The translations under genes were made by a program, and so were the position numbers. A DNA stretch of 64,000 bases from Paraburkholderia adhaesiva (GTDB lineage Bacteria; Pseudomonadota; Gammaproteobacteria; Burkholderiales; Burkholderiaceae): NCBI RefSeq assembly GCF_021390575.1, contig NZ_JAJEJQ010000002.1, positions 992,001 to 1,056,000 of the forward strand, read 5' to 3'. Below the pieces are notes generated by a model, which worked only from the letters and a program-made list of their open reading frames with translations, searched no databases and had not been told where the DNA came from. Positions within the stretch are counted from its first letter, which is position 1. Each line of letters starts with the position of its first letter. This document shows, piece after piece, positions 24,212 to 33,234 of this stretch.

Positions 24212-25591
24212 ATGACCGAACGCCTGACGAGCCTGATCTGCGCAACCGAGCCGATGAACGCCGTCTGGTCGTCGCGTGCCACGCTGCAGCGCATGCTCGA
24301 TGTGGAAGCGGCGCTCGCGTGCGCGTCGGCGGCGCACGGCGTGATTCCGCAAGCCGCGGTGCCTGCCATCGTTGCCGCGTGTGACGCGGAGCAGCTCGAC
24401 GCCGAAGCGCTCGCGCGCGATGCGGCACTGGGCGGCAATCTGGCGATTCCACTCGTCAAGCAGTTAACCGCGCGCGTCAAAGCCGCCGATCCCGTAGCAT
24501 CGAAATACGTGCATTGGGGCGCAACGAGCCAGGACATCATCGATACCGCGACGGTGCTGCAATTGCGCGACGCCCTCGACTTGATCGAGGGCGGACTCGA
24601 TGCGCTGTGCACCACGCTCGCGGCGCTCGCACGCACACATCGTGCGACGCCCGCCGTGGGCCGCACCTGGCTTCAGCAGGCGTTGCCGATCACGCTGGGC
24701 CTGAAGTTCGCGCAATGGCTCGACGCCATGCTGCGCCACCGCGAGCGTCTCGCGGCGCTGCGCGAACGCGCGCTTGTGCTGCAATTCGGCGGGGCGGCGG
24801 GCACGCTCGCCAGCCTGCGCGATGCGGGGCCGGACGTCAGTGCGTCGCTGGCGAAGGCGCTGGCGCTCGCCCAGCCCACGCTGCCGTGGCACACGCAGCG
24901 CGATCGCATCGCCGAAGCCGCTTCGTTCTTCGGCATGCTGATCGGCACGCTTGGCAAGATCGCGCGCGATATCTCGCTGCAGATGCAGACCGAAATCGGC
25001 GAACTGGCCGAACCCGCGGCGGCGGGCAAGGGCGGTTCTTCGACGATGCCGCACAAGCGCAATCCCGTCGGCTGCGCCGCCGTGCTCACTGCGGCGACGC
25101 GTGCGCCAGGGCTCGTCGCAACCGTTTTCGCGGGCATGGTGCAGGAGCACGAACGCGCGCTCGGCGGCTGGCAGGCCGAGTGGGACGCGTTGCCCGATCT
25201 CGCGCGTCTCGCGGGCGGTGCGCTCGCGCATATCGAACAGATTACTGCGGGGCTCGAGGTAAATCCCGAGCGGCTCGCAGCGAATCTCGACGCTACGCAC
25301 GGCCTGATTCTCGGCGAGGCCGTCATGCTCGCGCTCGGCGACAGCATTGGCCGGCTCGACGCGCATCATCTCGTCGAACAAGCGTCGAAGAAAGCCGTGC
25401 AGACTGGCCGCACGCTTCACGAGGTGCTGGCGGACGAACCTGCTGTCACGAAGCACATCGACGCCGCGCGTCTCGCGGCGCTGCTCGATCCTGCGCACTA
25501 CACGGGTGAGGCGCAAGCGTTCGTTGACGCGGTGCTCGCGTCGTACGCGCAATCCGTGGCAACTTCTTCATTACAGACTCACGAGGAGTAA
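24212..25591 (+). CDS. pcaB: 3-carboxy-cis,cis-muconate cycloisomerase
   Basis: Converts 3-carboxymuconate to 4-carboxymuconolactone in the protocatechuate branch. It is a 459-residue member of the fumarase/aspartase superfamily. The signature loop GGSSTMPHKRNP (about residue 272-283) supplies the catalytic Ser. The other conserved regions are YVHWGATSQDIIDTA (about 95) and RTWLQQALPITLG. It is followed by pcaD after 5 bp, with the ribosome site GAGGAG inside the pcaB tail. Confidence 0.95.
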   Translation: MTERLTSLICATEPMNAVWSSRATLQRMLDVEAALACASAAHGVIPQAAVPAIVAACDAEQLDAEALARDAALGGNLAIPLVKQLTARVKAADPVASKYVHWGATSQDIIDTATVLQLRDALDLIEGGLDALCTTLAALARTHRATPAVGRTWLQQALPITLGLKFAQWLDAMLRHRERLAALRERALVLQFGGAAGTLASLRDAGPDVSASLAKALALAQPTLPWHTQRDRIAEAASFFGMLIGTLGKIARDISLQMQTEIGELAEPAAAGKGGSSTMPHKRNPVGCAAVLTAATRAPGLVATVFAGMVQEHERALGGWQAEWDALPDLARLAGGALAHIEQITAGLEVNPERLAANLDATHGLILGEAVMLALGDSIGRLDAHHLVEQASKKAVQTGRTLHEVLADEPAVTKHIDAARLAALLDPAHYTGEAQAFVDAVLASYAQSVATSSLQTHEE

Positions 25592-25596
25592 TTCGC

Positions 25597-26388
25597 ATGC
25601 CCTATGCCGCCGTCAACGGCACGAAGCTGTTCTACCGCGTCGACGGAGCGGCGAACGTCAAGGCGCCGTGGCTGGTCCTGTCGAATTCGCTCGGCAGCGA
25701 CGTGTCGATGTGGACGCCGCAGCTCGCCGCGTTTTCGAAGCACTTTCGCGTACTGCGCTACGACACGCGCGGCCACGGCCATTCGGATGTGCCGCCGGGC
25801 TCGTACACGATCGAGCAGTTGACGCTCGATGTAATCGGCCTCTTCGATCATCTCGGCATCGAGCGCGCGCACTTCGCGGGTCTGTCGATGGGCGGCCTGA
25901 CCGGCGTGGGTCTCGGCGCGCGCTTTGCGAGCCGAATCGACCGCCTCGTGCTGTGCAACACGGCTGCGAAGATCGGCTCGCCCGAGGTGTGGGGGCCGCG
26001 TGCGGCACGCGCGCGCAACGAAGGCATGCTTGCGCTCGCCGATTCGGTGTTGGCGCGTTGGTATACGACACAGTTCGTCGAGCGCAATCCGCTTGTGCTC
26101 GCGCAGGTGCGCGACGTGTTCGTGCATACCGACGCCGAGGGCTACGCGTCGAACTGTGACGCCCTCAACGCCGCCGACCTGCGCGGCGAGACTGGCTCGA
26201 TCACGGCACCGACGCTCGTAATCTCCGGCACGCATGATCTCGCCGCAACGCCCGCGCAAGGACGCGAACTCGCGGCGTCCGTACCGGGCGCGCGCTACGT
26301 CGAGCTCGATGCGGCGCACATCTCGAACGTCGAACTGGCCGGCGCATTCACGCAGACCGTGGTCGATTTCCTGCTGGAGGCACGATGA
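25597..26388 (+). CDS. pcaD: 3-oxoadipate enol-lactonase
   Basis: Hydrolyses 3-oxoadipate enol-lactone to 3-oxoadipate, feeding PcaIJ. It is a 263-residue alpha/beta hydrolase. The nucleophile elbow GLSMGG places Ser near residue 96, the acid is Asp in SGTHDLAATP (about 213), and the base is His in DAAHISNVE (about 242). RYDTRGHGHSD is the usual strand before the elbow. Start AGGAGTAATTCGC-ATG. It overlaps pcaC by 4 bp. Confidence 0.95.
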   Translation: MPYAAVNGTKLFYRVDGAANVKAPWLVLSNSLGSDVSMWTPQLAAFSKHFRVLRYDTRGHGHSDVPPGSYTIEQLTLDVIGLFDHLGIERAHFAGLSMGGLTGVGLGARFASRIDRLVLCNTAAKIGSPEVWGPRAARARNEGMLALADSVLARWYTTQFVERNPLVLAQVRDVFVHTDAEGYASNCDALNAADLRGETGSITAPTLVISGTHDLAATPAQGRELAASVPGARYVELDAAHISNVELAGAFTQTVVDFLLEAR

Positions 26389-26774
26389 CCGAAGACGAAC
26401 GTTACGAGGCGGGCCTCGGCGTGCGGCGCGCGGTGCTGGGCGATGCGCACGTCGATCGTTCCATCGCGAACCGCACTGAACTCACCGGGGAATTCCAGCA
26501 ACTCATCACGCGATACGCGTGGGGCGAGATCTGGACGCGCGAAGGTTTGCCGCGTCACACGCGCAGTTTGCTCACGATCGCGATGATGGTCGCGCTCAAC
26601 CGCAGCGAAGAACTCGCGCTGCATCTGCGCGCCGCGAAGAACAACGGCGTCTCGCGCGAAGAAATCAAGGAAGTGCTGCTGCAGACGGCGATCTATTGCG
26701 GCGTGCCGGCGGCGAACTCGGCGTTCCACCTCGCCGAGCGCGTCTTCGCGGAAGAGGATGGTGCGCAGGCCTGA
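26385..26774 (+). CDS. pcaC: 4-carboxymuconolactone decarboxylase
   Basis: Decarboxylates 4-carboxymuconolactone to 3-oxoadipate enol-lactone, the PcaD substrate. The 129-residue all-helical CMD protein has the family segments YAWGEIWTREGLPRHTRSL and AAKNNGVSREEIKEVLLQTA, ending YCGVPAANSAFHLAE. Its ATG overlaps the pcaD stop. It is a separate gene here, whereas in many actinobacteria it is fused with PcaD. It is the last gene of pcaIJBDC. Protocatechuate dioxygenase (pcaGH) is not in the window. Confidence 0.95.
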   Translation: MTEDERYEAGLGVRRAVLGDAHVDRSIANRTELTGEFQQLITRYAWGEIWTREGLPRHTRSLLTIAMMVALNRSEELALHLRAAKNNGVSREEIKEVLLQTAIYCGVPAANSAFHLAERVFAEEDGAQA

Positions 26775-26882
26775 GCGCTTGCGGGGTACGTACGATTCGA
26801 TGCCCGGCGTTCGATTCAGGTACGTCGGACGCGCGACCCGCGTTCGACAGGCGCCGGGTCTGCGACCCGCGTCCGTTGTCGT

Positions 26883-27131
26883 TCACTCTTCCGGCTCGCC
26901 CTCAGCCACATAGCGACGCAGCGTGGCGAGCAGGGCGGCTTCTTCGGCGCGGCTGGCGGCGTCGCTGGCCGAGCCCGCTTCGCGTTCTTCGCCGAACATT
27001 GAAGCCGGCGCGTCGAACGTCTCGATTTCCTGGCCATCGCGAAACACGCGGATTGCGCCCGTGCTCTGTAAATACTCGGCTACCCAATGGACGCCTTCGA
27101 TGTGCGTCCCTACGCGGATCGGCGATTTCAT
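26883..27131 (-). CDS. Small hypothetical acidic protein
   Basis: An 82-residue soluble protein with no recognised domain. A predicted beta-rich N-terminus (RVGTHIEGVHWVAEYLQSTGAI then RVFRDGQEIETFDA) is followed by an acidic helical tail (SRAEEAALLATLRRYVAE). The start is ATG 27131 with GGAGGAA 8 bp upstream, and the longer frame to 27170 has no ribosome site. It converges on pcaC; a direct repeat of GCGACCCGCGT (26833 and 26862) lies in the gap. Confidence 0.6.
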   Translation of the reverse strand: MKSPIRVGTHIEGVHWVAEYLQSTGAIRVFRDGQEIETFDAPASMFGEEREAGSASDAASRAEEAALLATLRRYVAEGEPEE

Positions 27132-27268
27132 TCGACTTCCTCCACGAGCCGCATCAGGGCGGCATTGCATCGTTAGTGGTCTAACGATACGCCGTTGGCG
27201 CGCGTTGCGCTTCTCCCTTGAATAAGAATTCGGGCGGGAACCGTAGCCGCGAACCCAGCGATGCAGCG

Positions 27269-27294
27269 AAAACGGCCCGTTTCCGGGCCGTTTT
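27269..27294 (-). terminator. Rho-independent terminator after the transaminase gene
   Basis: A perfect 11-bp stem (AAAACGGCCCG / CGGGCCGTTTT) with a 4-nt loop lies 50 bp past the transaminase stop. Both ends carry A/T runs, so it could work in both directions. Confidence 0.85.
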
Positions 27295-27344
27295 GGGATC
27301 GGCGTGACGTCTGCGCGTCGTCGCCGTTTGCGCGCTGCACCGCG

Positions 27345-28673
27345 TTACTGCACGGCGGCGAGCGCGTTGCGCACGGTGTCGAAGATACGCTCGATCTGCT
27401 CTTCGCTCACGATCAGCGGGGGTGAGAACGCGAGGATATCGCCGGTGAAGCGGATCAGCACGCCCGCCTCGAAGCACTTGAGGAACGCTTCGTAAGCTCG
27501 CGCGCCCGGCGCGCCGCTGCGCGATTCGAGCTCGATGCCGCAGACGAGGCCGAGGTTGCGAATGTCTTTCACATACTTCGCGTCGCGCAGCGCATGCGCG
27601 GCCGCTTCGAATTTCGGCGCAAGGGCGTGAGCGCGCTCGAACAGGCCTTCGCGGCGGTACAGGTCGAGCGTTGCCACGCAGGCCGCCGCGGCGAGCGGGT
27701 GCGCCGAGTACGTGTAGCCGTGAAAGAGTTCGATCGCGCCGGGTGCGCCGCTGTTCACGATCGTGTCGTGGACCGTGCGGCTTGCAGCGACGCCGCCCAT
27801 CGGCACGGCGGCATTGTTGATTGCCTTTGCCATCGTGAGAATGTCGGGCGTCACGCCGAAATACTCGCTGGCCGTCGCTTTGCCGAGGCGCCCGAAGCCC
27901 GTGATGACCTCGTCGAAAATCAGCAGGATGCCGTGCTTCGTGCAGATCTCGCGCAGGCGCTGCAGGTAGCCTTGCGGCGGCACCAGCACACCGGTCGAGC
28001 CCGCTACGGGTTCGACGATGACGGCGGCAATCGTCGACGCGTCGTGCAGGGTGACGAGCCGTTCGAGATCGTCGGCGAGATGCGCGCCGAAGGCCGGCTG
28101 GCCCTTCGAGAACGCGTTGTGTTCGAGGTCGTGCGTGTGCGGCAGGTGATCGACCGCGTGCAGCAACTGCCCCGAGAACGCCTTGCGGTTGGACACGATG
28201 CCGCCGACCGAAATGCCGCCAAAACCCACGCCGTGATAGCCGCGCTCGCGGCCGATCAGCTTGGTGCGTTGGCCTTCGCCGCGCGCGCGGTGGTAGGCGA
28301 GTGCAATCTTGAGCGCCGTGTCCACCGACTCGGAACCCGAGTTCGTGAAGAAAATGCGGTCGAGTCCGGCGGGCATCAGCTCCGTGACTCGGGCCGCCGC
28401 TTCGAATGCGAGCGGATGGCCCATCTGGAACGGCGGGGCGTAGTCGAGCGTCCCGGCTTGCTGGGCGATCGCGGCGACGATTTCCTCGCGCGCGTGGCCC
28501 GCATTCACGCACCACAGACCCGCGCTGCCGTCGAGCAGTTCACGGCCGTCGGTGGTGCGGTAATACATGCCCTTGGCCGAGGCGAGCAGGCGCGGCGCTG
28601 CCTTGAACTGGCGGTTGGCCGTGAACGGCATCCAGAACGACGACAGATCGTCGATGACGGGGCGCGAAGTCAT
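27345..28673 (-). CDS. Omega-amino acid (beta-alanine):pyruvate aminotransferase
   Basis: A class III PLP-dependent aminotransferase, 442 residues. It begins SFWMPFTANRQFK, the usual start of beta-alanine:pyruvate transaminases. The PLP phosphate loop FFTNSGSESVDTALK, the LLIFDEVITGFGRLG acid motif and the Schiff-base Lys in LTMAKAINNA (about residue 282) are all present. It likely converts beta-alanine or another omega-amino acid plus pyruvate to a semialdehyde and alanine. The start is ATG 28673 with AGGAGGAGA upstream. The divergent MocR gene suggests regulated use of an amine or amino acid. Confidence 0.92.
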   Translation of the reverse strand: MTSRPVIDDLSSFWMPFTANRQFKAAPRLLASAKGMYYRTTDGRELLDGSAGLWCVNAGHAREEIVAAIAQQAGTLDYAPPFQMGHPLAFEAAARVTELMPAGLDRIFFTNSGSESVDTALKIALAYHRARGEGQRTKLIGRERGYHGVGFGGISVGGIVSNRKAFSGQLLHAVDHLPHTHDLEHNAFSKGQPAFGAHLADDLERLVTLHDASTIAAVIVEPVAGSTGVLVPPQGYLQRLREICTKHGILLIFDEVITGFGRLGKATASEYFGVTPDILTMAKAINNAAVPMGGVAASRTVHDTIVNSGAPGAIELFHGYTYSAHPLAAAACVATLDLYRREGLFERAHALAPKFEAAAHALRDAKYVKDIRNLGLVCGIELESRSGAPGARAYEAFLKCFEAGVLIRFTGDILAFSPPLIVSEEQIERIFDTVRNALAAVQ

Positions 28674-28731
28674 GCGGTCTCCTCCTGAGGTTGGTACCTG
28701 AAACTGTAGCGTCCCGGCTTGAACGGCGGCA

Positions 28732-28746
28732 TAGACAGTCTCTATA
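28732..28746. promoter_or_regulatory. Inverted repeat between transaminase and mocR
   Basis: ATAGA-CAGTC-TCTAT is a perfect 5-bp dyad in the 148-bp divergent gap, 59 bp from the transaminase start. It is a candidate operator for the MocR protein. Confidence 0.4.
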
Positions 28747-28821
28747 CTGCGCTGATAACCGTGCTGGACCTTTTCCGTCAACTGTATTGGTTGCTGCGCG
28801 CCGCTGGCGCGGCCATCCCTA

Positions 28822-30225
28822 ATGATCGAATTCGAACTGGAACGCGGCCGCCACGCGGCTTCCACCCTCGTCGAGCAAGTCGTGAGCGCTTTTGCCCGGG
28901 CGATCGAGGGCCATTCGCTGCGCGCGGGCGCGCTGCTGCCATCGGTGCGCCAACTCGCGCGAACGCATGACCTCTCGACCTATACAGTTACCGAGGCCTA
29001 TAACCGTCTGGTTTCGATGGGATTTGTGACCGCGCGGCGTGGTTCGGGTTATCGCGTAGCCGCGCGTACGCAGGTCGCGCACGCGAGTCCGGCGCTCTGG
29101 CAGCCGCCCGCGCTCACGGCGACCTGGCTGCTCTCGGACGTCTACGCGGATCACTCTGTGCCGATCAAGGCCGGTTGCGGCTGGATGCCGGGTGAGTGGA
29201 TCAACGAAACCGGCCTTCACCACGCCTTGCGCGCGATGAGCCGGGTGCCGGCCGCGCGTCTAGGCGATTACGGCCATCCGTATGGTTTTGCGCCGCTGCG
29301 CGAACGCATCGCCGCGCAGCTCGACCGCCACGGCCTGCCGGTGGAGGTGAGCAACGTACTGCTGACCCAGGGCGCCACGCAGGGCCTCGACCTCATCGTG
29401 CGCACGCTGCTGCGTCCCGGCGATGCGGTGCTCGTGGAAGACCCGGGGTACTGCAATCTCCTGCAGATTCTCAAGCTCGCCGGTCTCTCGGTCCACGGTG
29501 TGCCGCGCACGCCTGCCGGGCTCGACATCGAGGCGCTGGAGCGCCAGGCCGCTGCCCATCAGCCCAAGGCGATCTTCGTGAACACGACGCTGCAAAACCC
29601 CACGGGCACGACGTTCACGATGGCGAACGCGTTTCGCCTGTTGCAGATCGCCGAACGCCAGCGGATGTGGGTGGTCGAGGACGACGTGAGCCGCGAACTC
29701 GCGGGCGCGGGCGCGCCGCTCTTCGCCGCGATGGAAGGGTTGCAGCGCGTGCTCTATGTCGGCGGGTTCTCGAAGACGGTGACGCCTTCGCTGCGCTGCG
29801 GCTACGTGGTCGCCGAGCGCGACGTGCTGCGCGAACTGGCGCGCGCGAAGATGGCGGTGGGGCTCACGTCGTCGGAGACGATCGAGCGCATTGTCGACAA
29901 GGTGCTGCTGGAAGGGCGCTATGCGCGCCATGTCGAGCTCGTGAACGAGCGTCTCAAGGACGCGCATCAAACCGTGGAGGCGCGGCTCGATGCGCTCGGT
30001 CTCGAGATCTTCCACCGGCCGCGCGCCGGGCTTTTCGTCTGGGCGCGTCTTCCGGTCGAAGAGGCGCGTGCCGGCGCGATCGCGACGGCAGCGTTACGCG
30101 ACGGCATCTGGCTTGCGCCAGGCTCGTATTTCCGGCCCGACGACGAAGCCAGCGCGTGGTTCCGGTTCAACGCGCCTTATTCGACGGACGAAGCGTTATG
30201 GCGGTTTATCGCGCGTGTGCGTTGA
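28822..30225 (+). CDS. MocR-type regulator (GntR helix-turn-helix plus aminotransferase domain)
   Basis: A 467-residue protein: an N-terminal GntR winged helix (about 10-80; GALLPSVRQLARTHDLSTYTVTEAYNRL) joined to a fold-type I aminotransferase domain (about 115-460). The PLP Lys is in GGFSKTVTPSLRCGY (about residue 317), preceded by NPTGTTF and VVEDDVSREL. Such regulators sense PLP-linked amino compounds. It diverges from the transaminase and converges on a LysE exporter, so control of either or both is likely. Confidence 0.92.
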   Translation: MIEFELERGRHAASTLVEQVVSAFARAIEGHSLRAGALLPSVRQLARTHDLSTYTVTEAYNRLVSMGFVTARRGSGYRVAARTQVAHASPALWQPPALTATWLLSDVYADHSVPIKAGCGWMPGEWINETGLHHALRAMSRVPAARLGDYGHPYGFAPLRERIAAQLDRHGLPVEVSNVLLTQGATQGLDLIVRTLLRPGDAVLVEDPGYCNLLQILKLAGLSVHGVPRTPAGLDIEALERQAAAHQPKAIFVNTTLQNPTGTTFTMANAFRLLQIAERQRMWVVEDDVSRELAGAGAPLFAAMEGLQRVLYVGGFSKTVTPSLRCGYVVAERDVLRELARAKMAVGLTSSETIERIVDKVLLEGRYARHVELVNERLKDAHQTVEARLDALGLEIFHRPRAGLFVWARLPVEEARAGAIATAALRDGIWLAPGSYFRPDDEASAWFRFNAPYSTDEALWRFIARVR

Positions 30226-30231
30226 ACGGCA

Positions 30232-30849
30232 TCACAGACCGGTCACATGCGCGAAAAGCGGATACATCGACACGACGAGCGTCACGGCCATTGCGATGTT
30301 GAATGCGCGCAGCCGCAGCGGATTCGAGAGAAAGCCCCGCACGCCGGTGCCGAAGGCGGCCCATATACAGATGCACGGCAGGCCGAGCACGTAGAACAAC
30401 GTGGCCATGAGGACCGTGTTGACGCCGAAATCGGCGGACAGCCGGATCGTCGTGGCGGCGGTGAGCACCATCATCCATGCTTTTGGATTGACCCACTGGA
30501 ACGCGATCGCTTCGTGAAAACGCATCGGTCGACGCTCGCCGTCGCGCATCTTCAGTTCTCCAGATGATCCGATCTTCCACGCCAGATAAAGCAGATACGC
30601 CACGCTTGCGACTTCCAGCACGTTATAGAGCACCGGAACGCGCTTGAGAGCTTCACCGAGGCCGAAGCCAACCGACAACATCAGCACGACGACACCGGCA
30701 CTGATGCCAAGCATGTGCGGTATGGTGCGGCGAAAGCCGAAATTGACACCGGACGCGAGCAGCATGGTGTTATTCGGACCGGGCGTGATCGACGTCGCGA
30801 CGACGTAAAGCATGCCGGCGGGCAGGGCGCTGAGCAATATGGGCGACAT
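30232..30849 (-). CDS. LysE/RhtB-family amino-acid exporter
   Basis: A 205-residue inner-membrane protein with six predicted transmembrane segments. The N-terminal TSITPGPNNTMLLASGVNFG motif is diagnostic of the LysE/RhtB family, and the AFQWVNPKAWMMVLTA segment follows the third helix. Such proteins export amino acids or related molecules. The substrate is unknown. It converges on mocR with a 6-bp gap, and two CCGTACCG boxes precede it. The start is ATG 30849 with CGGAG upstream. Confidence 0.9.
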   Translation of the reverse strand: MSPILLSALPAGMLYVVATSITPGPNNTMLLASGVNFGFRRTIPHMLGISAGVVVLMLSVGFGLGEALKRVPVLYNVLEVASVAYLLYLAWKIGSSGELKMRDGERRPMRFHEAIAFQWVNPKAWMMVLTAATTIRLSADFGVNTVLMATLFYVLGLPCICIWAAFGTGVRGFLSNPLRLRAFNIAMAVTLVVSMYPLFAHVTGL

Positions 30850-31161
30850 GACACAAGACTCCGGGGTAACGATGCCGGGTCAGTGTATCTTCCGGATGCT
30901 GTACAGTACCGGTACGGTTTTAAGTGTATGTAGCGGTACGGATCGGGGGCGGATGCGCGTGAAGTGTCCGGCGCAAAGCGCTGCAGCTCTGGATTTGCGC
31001 GTGGGCCGCGATCCGCCAGCGGATGACGCGTCCAGTCGGGATTCAGCCGCCCGCGTTCTGGTCTACAGTCTGGTTCAATGCGCCGCCTGGCGTCCTTGCA
31101 CCCGCGCGATTCGTCCGACCCCGTGCCGTGCACACGCCGGCCTGCATGAAGGAGCTTCGCC
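30850..31161. other. lysE upstream region
   Basis: 312 bp without a supported gene. It holds a pair of CGGTACGG direct repeats (30910-30917 and 30934-30941, 24 bp apart) and the perfect palindrome GTACCGGTAC at 30906-30915, close to where the lysE -35 would be. The rest looks featureless. Confidence 0.45.
30906..30941. promoter_or_regulatory. Paired CCGTACCG boxes before lysE
   Basis: Two identical 8-bp boxes in the same orientation are 24 bp apart, one inside a perfect 10-bp palindrome. Direct-repeat operators are typical of MocR regulators, and a MocR gene ends next to lysE. Confidence 0.4.
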
Positions 31162-31569
31162 ATGACCGGTCATGCGCCACATCCCTCATCTGTCTTGACG
31201 CTCATGAGCGCCTACGACCTCGACACAACCATCGCGAAGCTCAAGACGGCGCTGGCGACCGCAGGTGCCACTGTTTTCGCCGACGTGGACCAGCGCGAGG
31301 CGGCGACACAGGTCGGGCTCGAACTGCGCCGCACGCGGCTCATCCTGTTCGGCAATCCGAAGGCGGGCACGCCGGTGATGGTCGCGAATCCGCATTCAGC
31401 ACTCGAATTACCGCTGCGCCTCGTGGTCTGGGAGGATGACGAAGGGCGCACGCACGTGGACTATGCCGATGTCACGCAGACGCTCGGTCCGAACTACGGA
31501 CTCGACGCCGCGCTGCTCGCGCCGCTACAGCGCGTGCCAGCTTTGCTGCAGGGCGCCTTGCAGTCATAG
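31162..31569 (+). CDS. DUF302 family protein
   Basis: A 135-residue single DUF302 domain. The pattern is SAYDLDTTIAKLKTALATAG, then GLELRRTRLILFGNPKAGTPVM, LELPLRLVVWEDDEG and YADVTQTLGPNYGL, all standard for the family. Its biochemical role is unknown. The start is ATG 31162 with AAGGAG 9 bp upstream. No signal peptide is seen, so it is probably cytoplasmic. It stands alone and converges on a small secreted protein. Confidence 0.88.
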   Translation: MTGHAPHPSSVLTLMSAYDLDTTIAKLKTALATAGATVFADVDQREAATQVGLELRRTRLILFGNPKAGTPVMVANPHSALELPLRLVVWEDDEGRTHVDYADVTQTLGPNYGLDAALLAPLQRVPALLQGALQS

Positions 31570-31663
31570 ACTGCGCCGGTACGTTCGTTACGACGTCCGG
31601 CCCGGCGGCTGCGCGTCTTTTCGTTGTTTATCGTTGCAGCCGCCGGGTCCATAGACTCGCGAA

Positions 31664-31948
31664 TCATTGGCCGGCAGGTACTTCGCAGGTCGAGTGTGGC
31701 CAGCACATCTTGCCTGTGCGCATGTGGCCGGTCGACACGCGGGTGCCGGTCATGCCATGTGTGTCGGCTGCACCGCCGTACGACATGTCGGTGGTGGCCT
31801 GGGCCGACATGTCTGCATTCTGGGTCATGGCCTGACGGGCTTGTTCTTCCGCTACCGGTTCGGTCTTCGACCTGGAATGCGCGGTGCCGGGCGCCCCACC
31901 GGCCACGGCCGCGAGGCTCAAGGCGATCAGCGCCAAACGGATCTTCAT
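31664..31948 (-). CDS. Small secreted hypothetical protein
   Basis: A 94-residue protein with a signal peptide (MKIRLALIALSLAAVAGG, cleavage near residue 25). The mature part is rich in Met, Gln and Thr (QAMTQNADMSAQATTDMS, then GGAADTHGMTG) and ends with two Cys (KMCWPHSTCEV). No family is recognised. The Met/His/Cys content could bind metal, but this is only a suggestion. The ATG at 31948 has AAGGAG 8 bp upstream. A GTG at 31954 is less likely. Confidence 0.6.
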   Translation of the reverse strand: MKIRLALIALSLAAVAGGAPGTAHSRSKTEPVAEEQARQAMTQNADMSAQATTDMSYGGAADTHGMTGTRVSTGHMRTGKMCWPHSTCEVPAGQ

Positions 31949-32352
31949 TTCCACACTCCTTCTTCGACGCGCCGTGCGCGACTACGCGCATCGCTCACCT
32001 GCGGCGATACCGGACGGCGCGCGAGAGGTACGCGAGAGGCACGCGCTCTCGTGTCTCGCGAATTCGAAAGAAAGTCGGGATGCCGGCTCGATGGCCCGGC
32101 TGCCGAACGTGTTAACTGACTACTCCACGGGCATGCGCCCACGCAACTGGGGGCGGCACAGCGCGGCGCGTCGCAAGATGGGGGGAGCTGAGGGCGCAGA
32201 GATTATCCGCACTGCCCTTCAGTTATAGCTTGCGCGTGTGAGACTGCAACACGCGCGAGCCGCGGCGGCGATGTTCGAGGCGGCGCTCGAGCGCGTGGCA
32301 TGGGTGGATCCGGTGACCGGCCGTGACATCGAGGCCGGCTACCGCAGCGCGT
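31949..32352. other. Intergenic region with short repeats
   Basis: 404 bp. It contains a direct repeat CGCGAGAGG (32020-32028 and 32031-32039, period 11) followed by its near-inverted copy (about 32043-32060), giving a strong potential hairpin. It also contains the doubtful small ORF at 32238-32364. Otherwise nothing is seen. Confidence 0.45.
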
Positions 32353-32364
32353 CTAAGCCGTAGC
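32238..32364 (+). CDS. Doubtful 41-codon ORF, possible gene remnant
   Basis: A GTG-started frame reads AMFEAALERVAWVDPVTGRD in its middle, with codon use and amphipathic helix content that look coding. It has no ribosome site and its upstream frame closes at 32226-32228. Its 3' end overlaps the P4H gene tail to tail by 12 bp. It may be the end of a decayed gene or a tiny protein. Confidence 0.22.
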
Positions 32365-33234
32365 GGGAACGAATTCGCGTTCGCGGATCCACTTGACCGC
32401 GATCCATTTCTCGCCAGCAAGCACCCTGGCGCCGGAATGCAGCGACATCGGATCGGTGCGCCCTTGCGCGTTGCGGTATTCGAAGAAAAGCGCCTGGCCC
32501 TGGCGCGGCAGCACCGAGAAACCTACGTGCGGAAAGCCCGTCTCGCCGCCCGAGTCCACTTCGTTCAAGTACATAATGATGGTGGCCACCCGCTGTCCGC
32601 TGCGGGCGATCGAGGCCTTGTTGGCCTCGTTGGCGGGCAACAGGAAGTCGAAGTGCGGGGCGCATTCCGTGCCTTGGGGGTAGTGCAGGATCTGCAGGCC
32701 CTCGGCGTTCTCGACAGGATGGCCGGTCAGCTCGGCAACGCGCTGCTCGATCCGTGTTATGAGGGGTGTCTCGCCCCGCCGGAAAAACATGCCCGAGCTG
32801 TTGCGATGGTCTGCCGTGCGGTCGAGTCCGGTAATGGGATCGGTGATGGTGGAGGCCTCGAGTCTCGGGCGGGCCGAATCGATCAGCTGTCGGCATTCAC
32901 CGGCATCGATGACGTTGCCGAGCAGCGCCACGAGAGGCCGCTTCAGGCGCGCCAGCACCGGCACCTTGCGTCCGTTCACCTCCAGCACCGATGCATCGCC
33001 TATCGAACTCGGAGCGCTCACGTACTGAGGCGGCGGTGCACCGAGGGTGAGCTTGCCTTCCGGCATGGGATCGCCATAAAGCAGCGCGTTGGACACCGCC
33101 TGCACCATGGCGACAGCCAGATCGGGCTCGACCTTGCTATCGATCAGCGAACGCGCGACGGCGTCGGGCTGGACGCCGCGCATCAGGTTTTGCGCGATCC
33201 AGTCGCGCACTTCGTTGGCGAAATCGACGATCAT
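32353..33234 (-). CDS. Prolyl-4-hydroxylase-like 2-oxoglutarate/Fe(II) oxygenase
   Basis: A 293-residue protein. The N-terminal 100 residues are helical. The P4Hc catalytic domain (about 100-288) has the Fe(II) ligands His194 and Asp196 (CAPHFDFL) and His266 (MSLHSGARV), and Lys276 in AGEKWIAVKW for 2-oxoglutarate. GGETGFPHVG is the usual double-stranded beta-helix strand. The substrate, peptide or small molecule, is unknown. Its ATG overlaps the stop of a lipoprotein gene, which follows a MauG-type peroxidase gene, so the three are co-expressed. No signal peptide, so cytoplasmic. Confidence 0.88.
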   Translation of the reverse strand: MIVDFANEVRDWIAQNLMRGVQPDAVARSLIDSKVEPDLAVAMVQAVSNALLYGDPMPEGKLTLGAPPPQYVSAPSSIGDASVLEVNGRKVPVLARLKRPLVALLGNVIDAGECRQLIDSARPRLEASTITDPITGLDRTADHRNSSGMFFRRGETPLITRIEQRVAELTGHPVENAEGLQILHYPQGTECAPHFDFLLPANEANKASIARSGQRVATIIMYLNEVDSGGETGFPHVGFSVLPRQGQALFFEYRNAQGRTDPMSLHSGARVLAGEKWIAVKWIREREFVPATA

